Below are positions 11,740 to 12,717 of a stretch of 12,717 bases of DNA, in pieces. The stretch covers positions 1 to 12,717 of the forward strand of contig CACYDZ010000062.1 in the NCBI GenBank assembly GCA_902773265.1, given 5' to 3'. Under the pieces are notes generated by a model. The model was not told where the DNA came from. It ran no database searches and was given only the letters and a program-made list of their open reading frames with translations. Within the stretch, counting starts at the first letter, position 1, and each line of letters begins with the position of its first letter. Origin of the DNA: an uncultured Ruminococcus sp. GTDB lineage: Bacteria; Bacillota; Clostridia; Oscillospirales; Acutalibacteraceae. The translations under genes were made by a program, and so were the position numbers.

Positions 11740-12717
11740 TTATATAATAATTCTGTAACCTCTGTTGATGAGAGCATTTTTAATTTCAGTAGCGTGTTCA
11801 TGATTTCTTGTTTCCATACTGATACGCAGATAGCAGGCATTGATATCCGAATTCAAATCAGCACGGTCATGAGCAACCGTAATGACATTACCGCCGAGAG
11901 TAGCAATAATTTCAGAAACTTCCTGTAATTGACCGGGTTTATCAAGCAGTTCGATGGTCAAATCCACCAGACGACCTGACATCTGCAAACCACGATTAAT
12001 TACTCTGGAGAGTATGGTTACATCAATATTACCTCCTGACAGCAGACAGCAGACTTTTTTACCTTGAAGTTCGGGGATTTTATTGAACATTACACCTGCA
12101 AAGGCATTTGCACCCGCACCCTCTGTAACGAGTTTTTGTCTTTCAATCAGTTTGAGGATAGCTGCCGCACATTCGTCATCAGTAACAGTGATAAAATCGT
12201 CCACATACTGACGAGCAATCTCATAAGTGAGTGTACCGGGAGTTTTAACGGCGATACCGTCCTGAAAAGTATGTACAGAGTCCAGCGTTTCGATGTTGCC
12301 GTCTTTAATACTGTTGACCATGGAAGGAGCTCCTGTTGCCTGAACACCGTAAATTTTAATTCTGGGGTCAAGCGATTTGACAGCAAATGCAACACCGGCA
12401 ATCAGTCCGCCACCGCCAACAGGAACAAGTATAGCATCAATATCAGGTTTCTGATTGATAATTTCCAGACCGATAGTACCTTGTCCTGCGATAACCAGTT
12501 CATCGTCAAATGGGTGAATAAAAGTAGCACCGCTTTCCTGTTGCAGTTCAACGGCTTTGGCATAAGCATCGTCGTAAGTTCCCTTGACCAGACAAACTTC
12601 TGCACCAAGTCTTTTAGTCGCTTCAATTTTCCTGATAGGAGCAGAATCCGGAATACAAATCAAAGATTTAATACCCATTTTGGTAGCAGCCCTGGCAACA
12701 CCCTGAGCATGGTTGCC
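11740..12717 (-). CDS. ilvA: Threonine ammonia-lyase with C-terminal ACT domain (5' end outside window)
   Basis: The 325 C-terminal residues are present. The gene runs off the right edge, with about 75-80 residues missing, including the PLP lysine. It is a fold-type II PLP enzyme deaminating threonine to 2-oxobutanoate and ammonia, the entry to isoleucine synthesis. The visible sequence begins within the S-x-GNHAQGVA substrate loop. The phosphate-binding loop PVGGGGLIAG, VTEGAGANAF and CLLSGGNID follow. The last ~85 residues form one ACT domain (VDLTIELLDKPGQLQEVSEI...INACYLRISMET). A single ACT marks the ~400-residue form, found in both biosynthetic and catabolic enzymes, so allosteric regulation is likely but its effector is unclear. 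ridA follows 16 nt downstream. Confidence 0.95.
   Translation of the reverse strand, partial: GNHAQGVARAATKMGIKSLICIPDSAPIRKIEATKRLGAEVCLVKGTYDDAYAKAVELQQESGATFIHPFDDELVIAGQGTIGLEIINQKPDIDAILVPVGGGGLIAGVAFAVKSLDPRIKIYGVQATGAPSMVNSIKDGNIETLDSVHTFQDGIAVKTPGTLTYEIARQYVDDFITVTDDECAAAILKLIERQKLVTEGAGANAFAGVMFNKIPELQGKKVCCLLSGGNIDVTILSRVINRGLQMSGRLVDLTIELLDKPGQLQEVSEIIATLGGNVITVAHDRADLNSDINACYLRISMETRNHEHATEIKNALINRGYRIII

Noticed and set aside
11724-11840. 39-codon N-terminal extension of RidA
   Set aside because: It overlaps the end of ilvA in another frame. ATG 11723 has a strong ribosome binding site and gives the normal RidA length.

Overview
The window looks like chromosome from a low-GC Gram-positive anaerobe, probably class Clostridia (an Oscillospiraceae/Ruminococcus-like lineage is my inference). 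Reasons: AT-rich DNA, strong AGGAGG-type ribosome binding sites, some GTG/TTG starts, a MBOAT/DHHW acylation pair, and the clostridial order HlyD-like - YggS - SepF - YlmH - DivIVA - LspA - RluD.

Layout. Positions 1-1609 are on the plus strand: the 3' end of an unknown gene, a RimJ/RimL-type GNAT acetyltransferase overlapping it, and a water-channel aquaporin with its own promoter. A bidirectional intrinsic terminator (1632-1673) separates these from a long run of minus-strand genes. Read in the direction of transcription from the right edge, these are: ilvA (5' truncated by the window edge) and ridA; a relic IS30-family element with a truncated palindromic repeat; the cell-division cluster (HlyD-like membrane protein, YggS, SepF, YlmH, DivIVA), followed by lspA and rluD; and finally an envelope-acylation set (MBOAT, DHHW/AlgX-like protein, an 88-residue unknown).

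How the genes fit together. RidA removes the reactive enamine/imine made by IlvA. SepF and DivIVA are membrane-associated division and polar-growth scaffolds. YggS and YlmH are the usual PLP and RNA-binding companions of this locus. LspA matures lipoproteins and RluD modifies 23S rRNA. The MBOAT protein and its DHHW partner probably move acyl groups across the membrane onto an envelope polymer. The division genes are tightly packed (overlaps or gaps of 6-23 nt), so they are probably one transcript, starting from a promoter just upstream of the HlyD-like gene.

Most notable non-coding content. (1) A 548-bp internally deleted IS30-family relic (10734-11281) has 29-bp imperfect terminal inverted repeats (22/29 matching). 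Its left end contains the best -10 box for the division operon. (2) A palindromic intergenic repeat occurs three times in the same orientation. Two full copies show compensatory stem changes, and the third is cut off two bases from the IS end. (3) A 15-bp hairpin sits just upstream of the lspA ribosome binding site. (4) SepF carries an unusually long Tyr/Ser/Asn-rich linker. I found no CRISPR array, tRNA, rRNA or recognisable riboswitch.
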